From Pseudomonas gingeri (GTDB lineage Bacteria; Pseudomonadota; Gammaproteobacteria; Pseudomonadales; Pseudomonadaceae), in the NCBI RefSeq assembly GCF_013385425.1, contig NZ_JACAQA010000022.1, positions 97,713 through 161,712 of the forward strand: a DNA stretch of 64,000 nt, written 5' to 3'. Shown here one piece after another: positions 10,827 to 18,505 of this stretch; positions within the stretch are counted from its first letter, which is position 1, and each line of letters starts with the position of its first letter. The translations under genes and the position numbers were made by a program. The notes under the pieces were generated by a model, which was not told the DNA's origin, searched no databases, and was given only the letters and a program-made list of their open reading frames with translations.

Positions 10827-10896
10827 AGGGCGTGGGGTCATGAAGGCCCCGCGAAATCTTGATCGTTAACCCGTAGCCGCGGCCAATGCGGTCATT

Positions 10897-10980
10897 TGTA
10901 GGAGCCGGCTTGCTGGCGATGGCGTCCCTGAGAACGATGCAGGGTTCAAGGGCCCCATCGCCAGCAAGCCGGCTCCTACA
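10897..10980. repeat. REPIN (paired inverted REP), intergenic
   Basis: Two inverted 26-base arms (10897-10922 and 10955-10980) begin and end with TGTAGGAGCCGG / CCGGCTCCTACA and contain the GGCTTGCTGGCGAT core. They are perfect inverted copies around a 32-base spacer. This is the typical Pseudomonas REP doublet. It lies between the convergent pvdL and dsbG genes and may fold in the transcript; the remaining intergenic sequence (10827-11034) shows nothing else convincing. Confidence 0.9.
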
Positions 10981-11034
10981 GGATCGTGTTTCAGCGTAAC
11001 AATAGCGTCAGGCACCTTGGTGCCTGTGGATGAA

Positions 11035-11814
11035 TCACTTCGGCCCGAGAATCTTCAGCAGCTTGTCCGGTGACGGTGCACCCTGCTGCTGTTGCAGATC
11101 ACCATTCTCATCGAGATAGAAAATCGACGGGGTCGCCGACAGCTCCAGATCCTCCATCAGCTTCATGTTGGCATCGAGCTTGGCCTGGATCGGTGCCGGG
11201 ATCGTGTCCAGCGGCTTGAGCTTGCTGCCCTTGCCGGCCTTCTCATGGTCATGCAGGGCCAGTTGCGGGTCCTTGGCGGTAAACAGCGCGGCCGCCTTGG
11301 CCGCACTGTCCTCGCGGATAATCCCGACCATGATATGGCGCAATTGCACCTTGCCCGAGTCGACCCACGGCCGTGCCTGTTCCCAGAACATATTGCAGTA
11401 CGGACAGTTCGGATCACTGAACAGATAGACGGTGCGCGGTGCATCCTGCTTGCCGTCCTCGATCCAGCTGCTCTTCTCCATCTGTCCCCAGACCTGCTTG
11501 GCCATCGGCCCATACACCAGCTTGTGCAGCGGCGCCTGGCTCAGGTCGTTGCCGTCGGCGTCATACAGGTTGCCGGCGATCACATTCTTGCCATCGGCGG
11601 TCAGGTACAGGGCCATGCCCCGATTCTGGAACTGGGCGGCATAACCCCGCAGGCCACCCGGCGCGTCGAAGCTGCCGACGATTTTCGCGCCCTTGGCTTC
11701 GATGCTCTTGATCGGCGCGGGCAGTTCTTCGGCCTGGACCATGGGCGCTTGCAGCAGCAACGCGCCCAGTGCGGTGCTCAGGCTCAGGTTCAGCAGGTGG
11801 CGGTTGAAGGGCAT
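11035..11814 (-). CDS. dsbG: Thiol:disulfide interchange protein DsbG
   Basis: Periplasmic disulfide isomerase/reductase of the DsbC/DsbG family, 259 residues. The N-terminal signal peptide ends near VQA (residue 28). An N-terminal dimerisation-like region is followed by a thioredoxin fold with the active site C-P-Y-C at residues 137-140 and a cis-Pro loop near SATPSIF. It is the last gene of a minus-strand operon (dsbD, tlpA-like, dsbG) and its start overlaps the end of the tlpA-like gene by 25 bases, suggesting translational coupling. The neighbouring DsbD is the probable electron donor. The same five-gene set with a two-component system matches, from memory, P. aeruginosa PA2476-PA2480. 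Confidence 0.88.
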   Translation of the reverse strand: MPFNRHLLNLSLSTALGALLLQAPMVQAEELPAPIKSIEAKGAKIVGSFDAPGGLRGYAAQFQNRGMALYLTADGKNVIAGNLYDADGNDLSQAPLHKLVYGPMAKQVWGQMEKSSWIEDGKQDAPRTVYLFSDPNCPYCNMFWEQARPWVDSGKVQLRHIMVGIIREDSAAKAAALFTAKDPQLALHDHEKAGKGSKLKPLDTIPAPIQAKLDANMKLMEDLELSATPSIFYLDENGDLQQQQGAPSPDKLLKILGPK

Positions 11815-12659
11815 AGCGGTTTCCTTGCGGTGGCCGGTGTGGCCGAAGTGGATTTGGGCGGACCGAAGTTTTCCAGGGCCCGGGCCAGGCTGGCCTGGGA
11901 TAATTCGCCCAGGTGAGTACCCAGCAGGCGGCCTTCGGCGTTGTACAACAGGGTGGTGGGCAGGGCCATGGAGCCGACGCTCTGGGCCAGCTTGCCGGTA
12001 CCGTCGAACAGCACGTTGTCCAGGTTCAGGCCCTGGGTCATCAGGAAGGTGCTGACGCTCTGCATGCTTTCGGCCTGGTTGACGAACAGGAAGGTCACGT
12101 CCTGGCGTTCATACTGGGCTTTTTGCAGCACCGGCATTTCCCGTCGGCACGGCGGGCACCAGGTGGCCCAGAGGTTGATCACCAGCGGGCCGCCCTGGTA
12201 GTCGCGCAATTGCACCTCCTGGCCCTGGGCATTGCGCAGGGTGATTTCCGGCAGGCGCGTGCCTTGTTCGTAGAGGGTCATCGACAGGCTGGCCAGCAGC
12301 CAGAACGCCAGGCCACTGCCCAGTCCTAAACCCAGCGGCCGGCGCAGGGCCGGACGTCGCCAGCAGAACAGCACGGTGCCCGACAGCAGTGCCAGCACCC
12401 CCGGCCAGGCGAGGAAACCACCGTCGCGGATATCCAGCACCTGCAACGGATCGTCGCGAAAATAGCTCCAGTAGGCGATCACGAAACTGATTCGCGCCAC
12501 CAGCATGGCCAGCATGAACAGACCGAACAGCACCGACTCCGGGTTGTCACCGCCCCGTTTCGCCACCCGCCAGCCCACCAGCGTCGCCAGGGCGAGGGCG
12601 AGCAACAACAGCAGGTGGTTGATCGACAACGCGAAGGTACCGAGGGTCAGGGTGAGCAT
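11790..12659 (-). CDS. Membrane-anchored TlpA-like thiol-disulfide oxidoreductase
   Basis: A 289-residue protein with several predicted N-terminal membrane segments (roughly residues 10-30, 42-62, 83-100 and 110-130) and a C-terminal thioredoxin domain facing the periplasm. The active site is W-C-P-P-C at residues 167-171, the usual TlpA/ResA pattern of reducing enzymes. The start chosen is ATG at 12659, which shares one base with the dsbD stop (TGATG); a longer frame to 12764 only extends into dsbD. It probably passes electrons between DsbD and periplasmic substrates. The exact partner is not visible. Confidence 0.82.
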   Translation of the reverse strand: MLTLTLGTFALSINHLLLLLALALATLVGWRVAKRGGDNPESVLFGLFMLAMLVARISFVIAYWSYFRDDPLQVLDIRDGGFLAWPGVLALLSGTVLFCWRRPALRRPLGLGLGSGLAFWLLASLSMTLYEQGTRLPEITLRNAQGQEVQLRDYQGGPLVINLWATWCPPCRREMPVLQKAQYERQDVTFLFVNQAESMQSVSTFLMTQGLNLDNVLFDGTGKLAQSVGSMALPTTLLYNAEGRLLGTHLGELSQASLARALENFGPPKSTSATPATARKPLCPSTATC

Positions 12660-14404
12660 CAGCGAACATCCCGTGTGCTGTTCCAGTTCTGGAGAAAAGC
12701 CTTGGCATCGACTTCGCCGGTAATCCGGCTGCCCCGGCGTTCCTGGCCGTCCGGCGCGAGCCACAGCAGGGTCGGTGGGCCCGGTACTTCATAACGGCCG
12801 AGCAGTTCGCGGCTGGCGGCGTTGTCGTTGGTCACATCCAGGCGCACCAGCCGGACATCGCCCAGGGCAGCCTGTACCTCGGCCTGGGAGAAGACCGTTT
12901 TTTCCATGATCTTGCACGACACGCACCAGTCGGCGTAGTAGTCCACCAGCACCCATTGGCCCTGGGCCTTGGCCGTGTCCAGTTCGCGCTGCAAGGCGGC
13001 CGGGTCCTTGAGGGTGATAAAGGCATCGTGGGCCGCTGCGTTGCCATTGGCCGTTGTCGTGCCGGTATAGACGTGCAACGGCTGCCACAGCTCGGTGCTG
13101 CCGCCGGCGGCACCGACCACCAGAATCGAGCCCCAGAGACCGAGCAGGGTGCCCACGCAGGCACTCAGCAGGGCGCCGCGTCCAGGCTGGCGGCCCTGTC
13201 TCCAGGCGCAGCAGGCGATGATCAACAGCAACGCGCCCCACAGACCGAGCCACAGCGATTCGCTGACCACCGGGCGGATCATCAGCACGGCGATGCCGAG
13301 GAACAGGAAGCCGAACACCGCCTTGACCCGGTCCATCCAGGCGCCCGGCTTGGGCAGGAAGCGGTTGCCCACGGTCACCAGCAGCAACAGCGGCAAACCC
13401 ATGCCGATGCCCATGGTGAACAGCACCAGGCCGCCTTCGACGATTTTTCCGCTCTTGGCGATATACAGCAGGGCACCGGCCAGGGGTGCGGTCATGCACG
13501 GGCCGACCAGCAGGCCGGAGAGGGCGCCGAGTATCCCGGCGCCCAGCAGGCTGCCGCCGCGCCGACCGCTGCCGGCGTTTTCCAGGCGATCACGCAGGGC
13601 CGCCGGCAATTGCAGTTCGAAGAAACCGAACATCGGCAGGGCCAGCACCACGAACAACGCGGCGAAGCTGCCCAGCAGCCAGGGTTGTTGCAGCAACGCC
13701 TGCAAGTTGCCGCCGAGCAGGGCCGCGAGCATGCCCAGCGCGGCATACACCAGCGCCATGCAGATCACATAGCTGCCGGCCAGGGCAAAACCACGCCGTG
13801 GACTGGCGCCACTGCCCACCACCAGGCCGGCGAGGATCGGCAGCATCGGCAGCATGCACGGGGTGAACGCCAGTAGCAGGCCGATGCCGAAGAAGATCAG
13901 CAGGCTCCAGCCCAGGGCATTGTGTTGCAGGCTGGCGGCCAGGGATTGGTCCTGTGCCTGAGCCTGGCCTGGCGCCGTGGACACCGGGGCCTTGCCGCCC
14001 AGATCGACGACCTGGCTTTGGGGCGGGTAGCACAGGCCGGCGTCGGCGCAGCCTTGCCAGCCCACGGTAACCTTGCCACTGGCGCCGGCCGGGATCAGCA
14101 GCTCGAGTTCGCTGCGATAGACCTGCTGGTCGCCGAAGAACTCGTCGCTGTGGTGCTCACCCGTGGGCAGCGCGGGCCGTTGGGCCGCGTCGAGGCCGTC
14201 GAGCTTCAGGCGTTTCTGGTAGAGGTAGTAGCCGTCGGTGATCTGCCAATACAGCCGGGTTTGCCCGGAGGGCAGGGTCTCGGTGCTGAAGGCGAAGGCC
14301 TGGCCGACGGGCAGGAAATCCGGCTTTTTTACCGCGAACGGATCGTTACCGGCCTGGGCCAGGCCTGCGAAAAGGACAAAAACAAAGGTCAACAACCAAC
14401 GCAT
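12659..14404 (-). CDS. dsbD: Thiol:disulfide interchange protein DsbD (second-copy type)
   Basis: A 581-residue inner-membrane protein that carries electrons from cytoplasmic thioredoxin to periplasmic DsbG/DsbC and TlpA-like proteins. It has a signal peptide (about residues 1-18), a periplasmic alpha domain with a Cys pair near GCADAGLCYPP, a central block of about eight membrane helices starting near residue 165 and including the CMLPMLP-type Cys-Pro motif, and a C-terminal thioredoxin domain with W-C-V-S-C near residues 492-496. It is the first gene of the three-gene dsb operon and is divergent from the response regulator across a 192-base intergenic region. Location in a siderophore locus suggests a role in folding or metal-thiol maintenance of periplasmic proteins; this is inference. 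Confidence 0.9.
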   Translation of the reverse strand: MRWLLTFVFVLFAGLAQAGNDPFAVKKPDFLPVGQAFAFSTETLPSGQTRLYWQITDGYYLYQKRLKLDGLDAAQRPALPTGEHHSDEFFGDQQVYRSELELLIPAGASGKVTVGWQGCADAGLCYPPQSQVVDLGGKAPVSTAPGQAQAQDQSLAASLQHNALGWSLLIFFGIGLLLAFTPCMLPMLPILAGLVVGSGASPRRGFALAGSYVICMALVYAALGMLAALLGGNLQALLQQPWLLGSFAALFVVLALPMFGFFELQLPAALRDRLENAGSGRRGGSLLGAGILGALSGLLVGPCMTAPLAGALLYIAKSGKIVEGGLVLFTMGIGMGLPLLLLVTVGNRFLPKPGAWMDRVKAVFGFLFLGIAVLMIRPVVSESLWLGLWGALLLIIACCAWRQGRQPGRGALLSACVGTLLGLWGSILVVGAAGGSTELWQPLHVYTGTTTANGNAAAHDAFITLKDPAALQRELDTAKAQGQWVLVDYYADWCVSCKIMEKTVFSQAEVQAALGDVRLVRLDVTNDNAASRELLGRYEVPGPPTLLWLAPDGQERRGSRITGEVDAKAFLQNWNSTRDVR

Positions 14405-14452
14405 AAAAAAGCCTTAGAACCGTGGCAAGTGGGGCAAGCCTGCAAGCAGGCG

Positions 14453-14469
14453 ATTAACCGATCATTAAC
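14453..14469. promoter_or_regulatory. Candidate response-regulator binding repeats
   Basis: The hexamer ATTAAC occurs at 14453 and again at 14464, exactly 11 bases apart, one helical turn, with a third copy at 14514. Tandem repeats with 11-base spacing are what OmpR-type regulators usually bind. They lie in the divergent intergenic region (14405-14596) between dsbD and the OmpR-type regulator gene, so self-regulation and control of the dsb operon are plausible. Confidence 0.4.
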
Positions 14470-14596
14470 CCGATTTTATCCGGGTTGTACACGGACTTTG
14501 TAGGCGCCGGGTGATTAACTATTCTGCGGGCATTGGCGGCATAATCGCCGCTTAATCCATTTGCGTTCCAATCGACACATTTGCGCAGGTATCCCC

Positions 14597-15277
14597 ATGC
14601 ATGTACTGGTTTGCGAAGACGATGAACTGATCGCCAGCGGCATCAAGGCCGGACTGACCGCCCAGGGCATGATCGTCGAGCATGTCGCCAACGCCGCGGC
14701 GGCGCGGGCCATGTTGCGCGCGGCCGAGTTCGACGTGATGGTACTTGACCTCGGCCTGCCCGACGAAGACGGCCTGAAGCTGCTGGCACAACTGCGCCAG
14801 AAGGGCCTGGAGATACCGGTGCTGATCCTCACCGCCCGCGACTCGGTGACCGACCGGGTCGACGGCCTGCAGGCCGGCGCCGACGACTACCTGCTCAAGC
14901 CCTTCGACCTGCGCGAACTCTTCGCCCGCCTGCAAACCCTGCTGCGGCGCGTGGCCGGGCGCAGCGTCAACCTGATCGAGCACGGCGCCCTGAGCTACGA
15001 CCCGAGCAGCCGCGTGACCCTGCTCGGCGGCCAGCCGGTGGACCTCTCGCGCCGTGAGCAGGCGCTGTTGCAGGCGCTGCTGCACAACCGCGGCCGGGTC
15101 CTCTCCAGCGAGCAACTGAAAGACAGCGTCTACGGTTTCAGCGACGAGCTGGAAAGCAATGCCTTGAACGTGCATATCCATCACCTGCGCCGCAAGCTCG
15201 GCAACGGCATTGTCGAAACCGTTCGCGGCCTCGGCTATCGACTGGGCCCGGCGGGTAACGAGGACACCGCGTCATGA
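14597..15277 (+). CDS. OmpR-family response regulator
   Basis: A 226-residue two-component response regulator. Receiver domain: acidic pocket EDD at residues 7-9, phospho-acceptor Asp51 in VLDLGLP, conserved Lys101 in LLKPF. The C-terminal half is a winged-helix DNA-binding domain ending in the RRKLG and VRGLGYRL motifs. ATG at 14597 is chosen because the receiver fold begins directly at MHVLVCEDD; an AGG lies about 8 bases upstream. Its stop overlaps the histidine kinase start (ATGATGA). It is expected to control the divergent dsb operon; the signal is unknown. Confidence 0.9.
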   Translation: MHVLVCEDDELIASGIKAGLTAQGMIVEHVANAAAARAMLRAAEFDVMVLDLGLPDEDGLKLLAQLRQKGLEIPVLILTARDSVTDRVDGLQAGADDYLLKPFDLRELFARLQTLLRRVAGRSVNLIEHGALSYDPSSRVTLLGGQPVDLSRREQALLQALLHNRGRVLSSEQLKDSVYGFSDELESNALNVHIHHLRRKLGNGIVETVRGLGYRLGPAGNEDTAS

Positions 15278-16599
15278 TGAGCCTGCGTCTGCGCCTGAGC
15301 CTGACCATCGGCGCGGCGTTTATCCTGATCTGGGCCCTGGCCGCGACCTGGATGCTCAGCGACCTGCGCCACCAGATGATGTTTTCCCTCGACCAGCGCC
15401 TGGTGGCTTCGGCGCGCATGGTCGCCGGGTTGCTGGAGCAGTTGCCGCCGATTTCGACCAAGGGCGACGGCACCCATTTCAGCGCCGAACAGCTTAATAT
15501 CCCGGGAGGCATGGCCTGCCAGGTCAGCTCCCTGCGTGGCGAGATCCTGGCCCGCAGCCACAACAATCCAGAGCAGGCCCTGGAGGACCAGACCGCCGGT
15601 TTCCATGACCAGATGATCGACGGCGCGCCCTGGCGCAGCTTCACCCTGGTGCGCGGCGACGTGCATATCACCACCGCCGACCGCCAGGTCGAACGCGAGG
15701 CGCTGAACCTCTCGGTGCTGCTGGCGGCCTCGGTGCCGGTCGGCGTGGCATTGGTGGGTTGCCTGTGCCTGCTGTGGCTGGGGATCGGCCAGGGCCTGGC
15801 GCCGCTCAATCGCATGCGCGATGCCTTGATGCGCCGTAGCCCCGACTCCCTCGAACCCTTGCAGGTGCAGCCGCTGCCCCGGGAATTGCAGCCGTTGCTG
15901 GACACCCAGAACCAGCTGTTCCAGCGTATCGGCAAGACCATCGAACGCGAGCGCCGCCTGACCGGCGATGCCGCCCACGAACTGCGCAGCCCGCTGACCG
16001 CGATCAAGACCCACCTGCAAGTGGCGCGCATGACCGAAGGCGCGGCCCGTGACCAGTCCCTGGCCCACGCCGAGGCCGGCGCCGACCGCCTGCACCGGAC
16101 CCTCGAGCAATTGCTGCTGTTGGCGCGGGTCGAAGGCAGCCTGTCGTTCGACGATGGTGTGCAGTGCAATGCCGAGCAGGTGGCGCGCCTGGCGATCCAG
16201 GATTCGGCCAATGGCAATCGTGGTCGCATTGCCTTGCACCTCTCGGACAACTTCTCCGCGGCGCCGCTGGAAATGCCCTCGACCCTGTCCATCGCCGCCT
16301 TGCGCAACCTGCTGGACAATGCCCTGCGCCACACACCGGGGGATGCGCCAGTGGAATTGAACGTGGAAACCATCGGCAACCGCGTGCGCTTCCAGGTCCG
16401 CGACCACGGCCCGGGCATCGCCCCGGACGATCTGCAACACCTGACCCAACGTTTCTGGCGCAACAGCACCAGCACCGGTTGCGGCCTGGGGCTGGCGATT
16501 GTCAACGCCATCGTCCAGCGTTGCGGCTGCGTGCTGCACTTCGACAGCCGTCCCGACGGGCTGCGGGTCGAACTGACCATGCCGTTGCAGGCGGTCTGA
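15274..16599 (+). CDS. Sensor histidine kinase
   Basis: A 441-residue inner-membrane kinase paired with the preceding regulator by an ATGA overlap. The first membrane helix is at about residues 9-28, a short periplasmic sensor region follows (about 30-145), then a second helix (about 146-170) and a HAMP-like linker. The dimerisation box has the phospho-accepting His235 in DAAHELRSPLTA. The ATPase domain shows the N box LRNLLDNALRH, G1 RDHGPGIAP, and a G2 box GCGLGLAIV. The small periplasmic domain shows no recognisable ligand-binding motif, so the stimulus (redox, metal or other) cannot be stated. Confidence 0.88.
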   Translation: MMSLRLRLSLTIGAAFILIWALAATWMLSDLRHQMMFSLDQRLVASARMVAGLLEQLPPISTKGDGTHFSAEQLNIPGGMACQVSSLRGEILARSHNNPEQALEDQTAGFHDQMIDGAPWRSFTLVRGDVHITTADRQVEREALNLSVLLAASVPVGVALVGCLCLLWLGIGQGLAPLNRMRDALMRRSPDSLEPLQVQPLPRELQPLLDTQNQLFQRIGKTIERERRLTGDAAHELRSPLTAIKTHLQVARMTEGAARDQSLAHAEAGADRLHRTLEQLLLLARVEGSLSFDDGVQCNAEQVARLAIQDSANGNRGRIALHLSDNFSAAPLEMPSTLSIAALRNLLDNALRHTPGDAPVELNVETIGNRVRFQVRDHGPGIAPDDLQHLTQRFWRNSTSTGCGLGLAIVNAIVQRCGCVLHFDSRPDGLRVELTMPLQAV

Positions 16600-16644
16600 A
16601 CCCCCTCTCCTGAAAAACTCCTGATGCAAAGCGTCGCCCGGGTG

Positions 16645-16668
16645 TAAATCCTGGCGCCGCCGGTGCGT
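16645..16668 (+). promoter_or_regulatory. PvdS-type iron-starvation promoter upstream of pvdH
   Basis: TAAAT at 16645-16649, exactly 16 bases, then CGT at 16666-16668, matching the -35/-10 pattern used by the extracytoplasmic sigma factor PvdS. It is 82 bases ahead of the pvdH ATG. This places pvdH under iron-starvation control. Confidence 0.75.
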
Positions 16669-16750
16669 TTCCAGAACACAAAGCCTGCGCGCACCCGCGC
16701 GCGGGCACAGGGTTTTGGTCACTATCAGCAGAGTATTGAGGGATCGAGAG

Positions 16751-18163
16751 ATGTCAGTCGCTACCAGCCTTATCGAAAAATTACCGGTGGGTGCCAGTCA
16801 GCTGCCGGTTGGAACGCTCTATCAGTTCGACGAGTCGCCGATCCTGGCCCGTCAGAGTCGCCAGGAATCCAACGCTCGCAGCTACCCACGGCGTATCCCC
16901 CTGGCGCTCAAGCGCGCCAAGGGCCTGTATGTCGAGGATGTCGAGGGCCGCCGTTTCATCGACTGCCTGGCCGGTGCCGGGACCCTGGCCTTGGGGCACA
17001 ACCACCCGGTGGTGATCGAGGCGATCCAGCAGGTCCTGGCCGATGAGCTGCCGCTGCACACCCTCGACCTGACCACGCCGGTCAAGGACCAGTTTGTCCA
17101 GGACCTGTTCGGCTTGTTGCCCGAGGCCCTGGCCAAGGAGGCGAAGATCCAGTTCTGCGGCCCCACCGGCACCGATGCGGTGGAGGCCGCGCTGAAACTG
17201 GTGCGTACGGCCACGGGGCGCAGCACCATCCTGTCCTTCCAGGGCGCCTACCACGGCATGAGCCAGGGCGCCTTGAGCCTGATGGGCAGCCTGGGGCCGA
17301 AAAAACCGCTGGGTGCACTGTTGGGCAATGGCGTGCAGTTCCTGCCGTATCCCTACGACTACCGTTGCCCGTTCGGCCTGGGTGGCGCGCAGGGGGTCAA
17401 GGTCAACCTGCATTACCTGGAAAACCTGCTGAACGATCCCGAGGGTGGCGTGCAGTTGCCGGCGGCGATCATTGTCGAGGCGGTGCAGGGCGAGGGCGGC
17501 ATGATCCCGGCGGACCTCGACTGGCTGCGCGGCCTGCGGCGGATCACCGAGCAGGCCGGCGTGGCGCTGATCGTCGACGAGATCCAGAGCGGTTTCGGGC
17601 GTACCGGCAAGATGTTCGCCTTTGAACACGCCGGCATCATTCCGGACGTGGTGGTGATGTCCAAGGCCATTGGCGGCAGCCTGCCCCTGGCGGTGATGGT
17701 CTATCGCGACTGGCTCGACACCTGGGCCCCGGGCGCCCATGCCGGGACCTTCCGTGGCAATCAGATGGCCATGGCCGCCGGTTCCGCGGTGATGCGTTAT
17801 CTCAAGGAACACGACCTGCCGGCCCACGCGGCGGCCATGGGCGCGCGTTTGAGCGAGCACCTGCGCATCCTGCAGCGGGACTTCCCGCAGCTGGGCGATA
17901 TCCGTGGGCGCGGCCTGATGCTGGGGGTCGAACTGGTCGATCCGAGCGGTACCCCGGATGCCCAGGGTCATCCGCCAGCCTTTGCGCGCCTGGCGCCGCT
18001 GATTCAGCGTGAATGTCTCAAGCGCGGGCTGATTCTCGAACTGGGCGGGCGTCACGGTGGCGTGGTGCGGTTCTTGCCGCCCCTGGTGATAAGCGCGCCT
18101 CAGATTGACGAAGTGGCACGGATTTTCGGTGATGCGCTGGCGGCGGCGGTGGCCGGCCTCTAA
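16751..18163 (+). CDS. pvdH: L-2,4-diaminobutyrate:2-oxoglutarate aminotransferase PvdH
   Basis: PLP-dependent class III aminotransferase, 470 residues, making L-2,4-diaminobutyrate from aspartate semialdehyde with an amino donor. The product feeds the last module of PvdL, whose A domain carries a Dab code. Visible signs: the glycine-rich cofactor region FCGPTGTDAVEAALK, the VDEIQSGFGRTGK motif, and the catalytic Lys305 in VVMSKAIGGSLP. ATG at 16751 (MSVATSLIEKLP) is chosen over an upstream non-ATG start at 16715 because a GAGGGA ribosome site sits just ahead of it. A PvdS-type box lies upstream and a second one overlaps the stop codon. Confidence 0.93.
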   Translation: MSVATSLIEKLPVGASQLPVGTLYQFDESPILARQSRQESNARSYPRRIPLALKRAKGLYVEDVEGRRFIDCLAGAGTLALGHNHPVVIEAIQQVLADELPLHTLDLTTPVKDQFVQDLFGLLPEALAKEAKIQFCGPTGTDAVEAALKLVRTATGRSTILSFQGAYHGMSQGALSLMGSLGPKKPLGALLGNGVQFLPYPYDYRCPFGLGGAQGVKVNLHYLENLLNDPEGGVQLPAAIIVEAVQGEGGMIPADLDWLRGLRRITEQAGVALIVDEIQSGFGRTGKMFAFEHAGIIPDVVVMSKAIGGSLPLAVMVYRDWLDTWAPGAHAGTFRGNQMAMAAGSAVMRYLKEHDLPAHAAAMGARLSEHLRILQRDFPQLGDIRGRGLMLGVELVDPSGTPDAQGHPPAFARLAPLIQRECLKRGLILELGGRHGGVVRFLPPLVISAPQIDEVARIFGDALAAAVAGL

Positions 18164-18184
18164 TTTTTTGCCGGGCTTCAACGT
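18161..18184 (+). promoter_or_regulatory. PvdS-type box overlapping the pvdH stop, ahead of the MbtH gene
   Basis: TAATT at 18161-18165, 16 bases, CGT at 18182-18184. It differs from TAAAT-N16-CGT at one position and includes the pvdH TAA stop codon. It is 63 bases before the MbtH-like start, so the small gene could be transcribed on its own. Confidence 0.5.
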
Positions 18185-18246
18185 TTCCTTCTACACGAGC
18201 GCTGCGCAGCGGGCGCGGCCTCATCCCCACACGACGGAGAACAGCA

Positions 18247-18471
18247 ATGACTTCAGTATTCGACCGCGACGACATCCTCTTCCAGGTAGTGGTCAACCAC
18301 GAGGAGCAATATTCCATCTGGCCGGACTACAAGGCGATCCCCAATGGCTGGCGCGCCGTGGGTAAAAGCGGTTTCAAGAAAGAGTGCCTGGACTATATCG
18401 AAGAGGTCTGGACCGATATGCGCCCGCTGAGCCTGCGCCAGAAAATGGAGGCGCAGGCCGTCGCGGGTTGA
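18247..18471 (+). CDS. MbtH-like protein of the pyoverdine cluster
   Basis: A 74-residue MbtH-family protein, the usual full length. It shows the family hallmarks NHEEQYSIWP and IPNGW, followed by a conserved C-terminal WTDMRPLSLR. MbtH proteins bind adenylation domains of synthetases and help their folding and activation, so this one should serve PvdL and the four side-chain synthetases. It corresponds in position to PA2412 of P. aeruginosa. The ATG follows an ACGACGGAG ribosome site. It is convergent with the toxin-like gene that ends at 18506. Confidence 0.93.
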   Translation: MTSVFDRDDILFQVVVNHEEQYSIWPDYKAIPNGWRAVGKSGFKKECLDYIEEVWTDMRPLSLRQKMEAQAVAG

Positions 18472-18477
18472 AGGCTT

Positions 18478-18498
18478 GCCCCCGCGCGCGATGGGGGC
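18478..18498. terminator. Possible weak hairpin between convergent genes
   Basis: GCCCCC and GGGGGC form a 6-base stem with a 9-base loop between the MbtH-like gene and the convergent toxin-like gene. There is no T-run, so a terminator role is only suggested by position. Confidence 0.25.
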
Positions 18499-18505
18499 CG
18501 ACTGT

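Noticed and set aside
10831..10853. Hairpin just after pvdL (GGGG...CCCC) as a terminator
   Set aside because: Only four GC pairs plus wobble pairs and no T-run; the REPIN downstream is the stronger structure.
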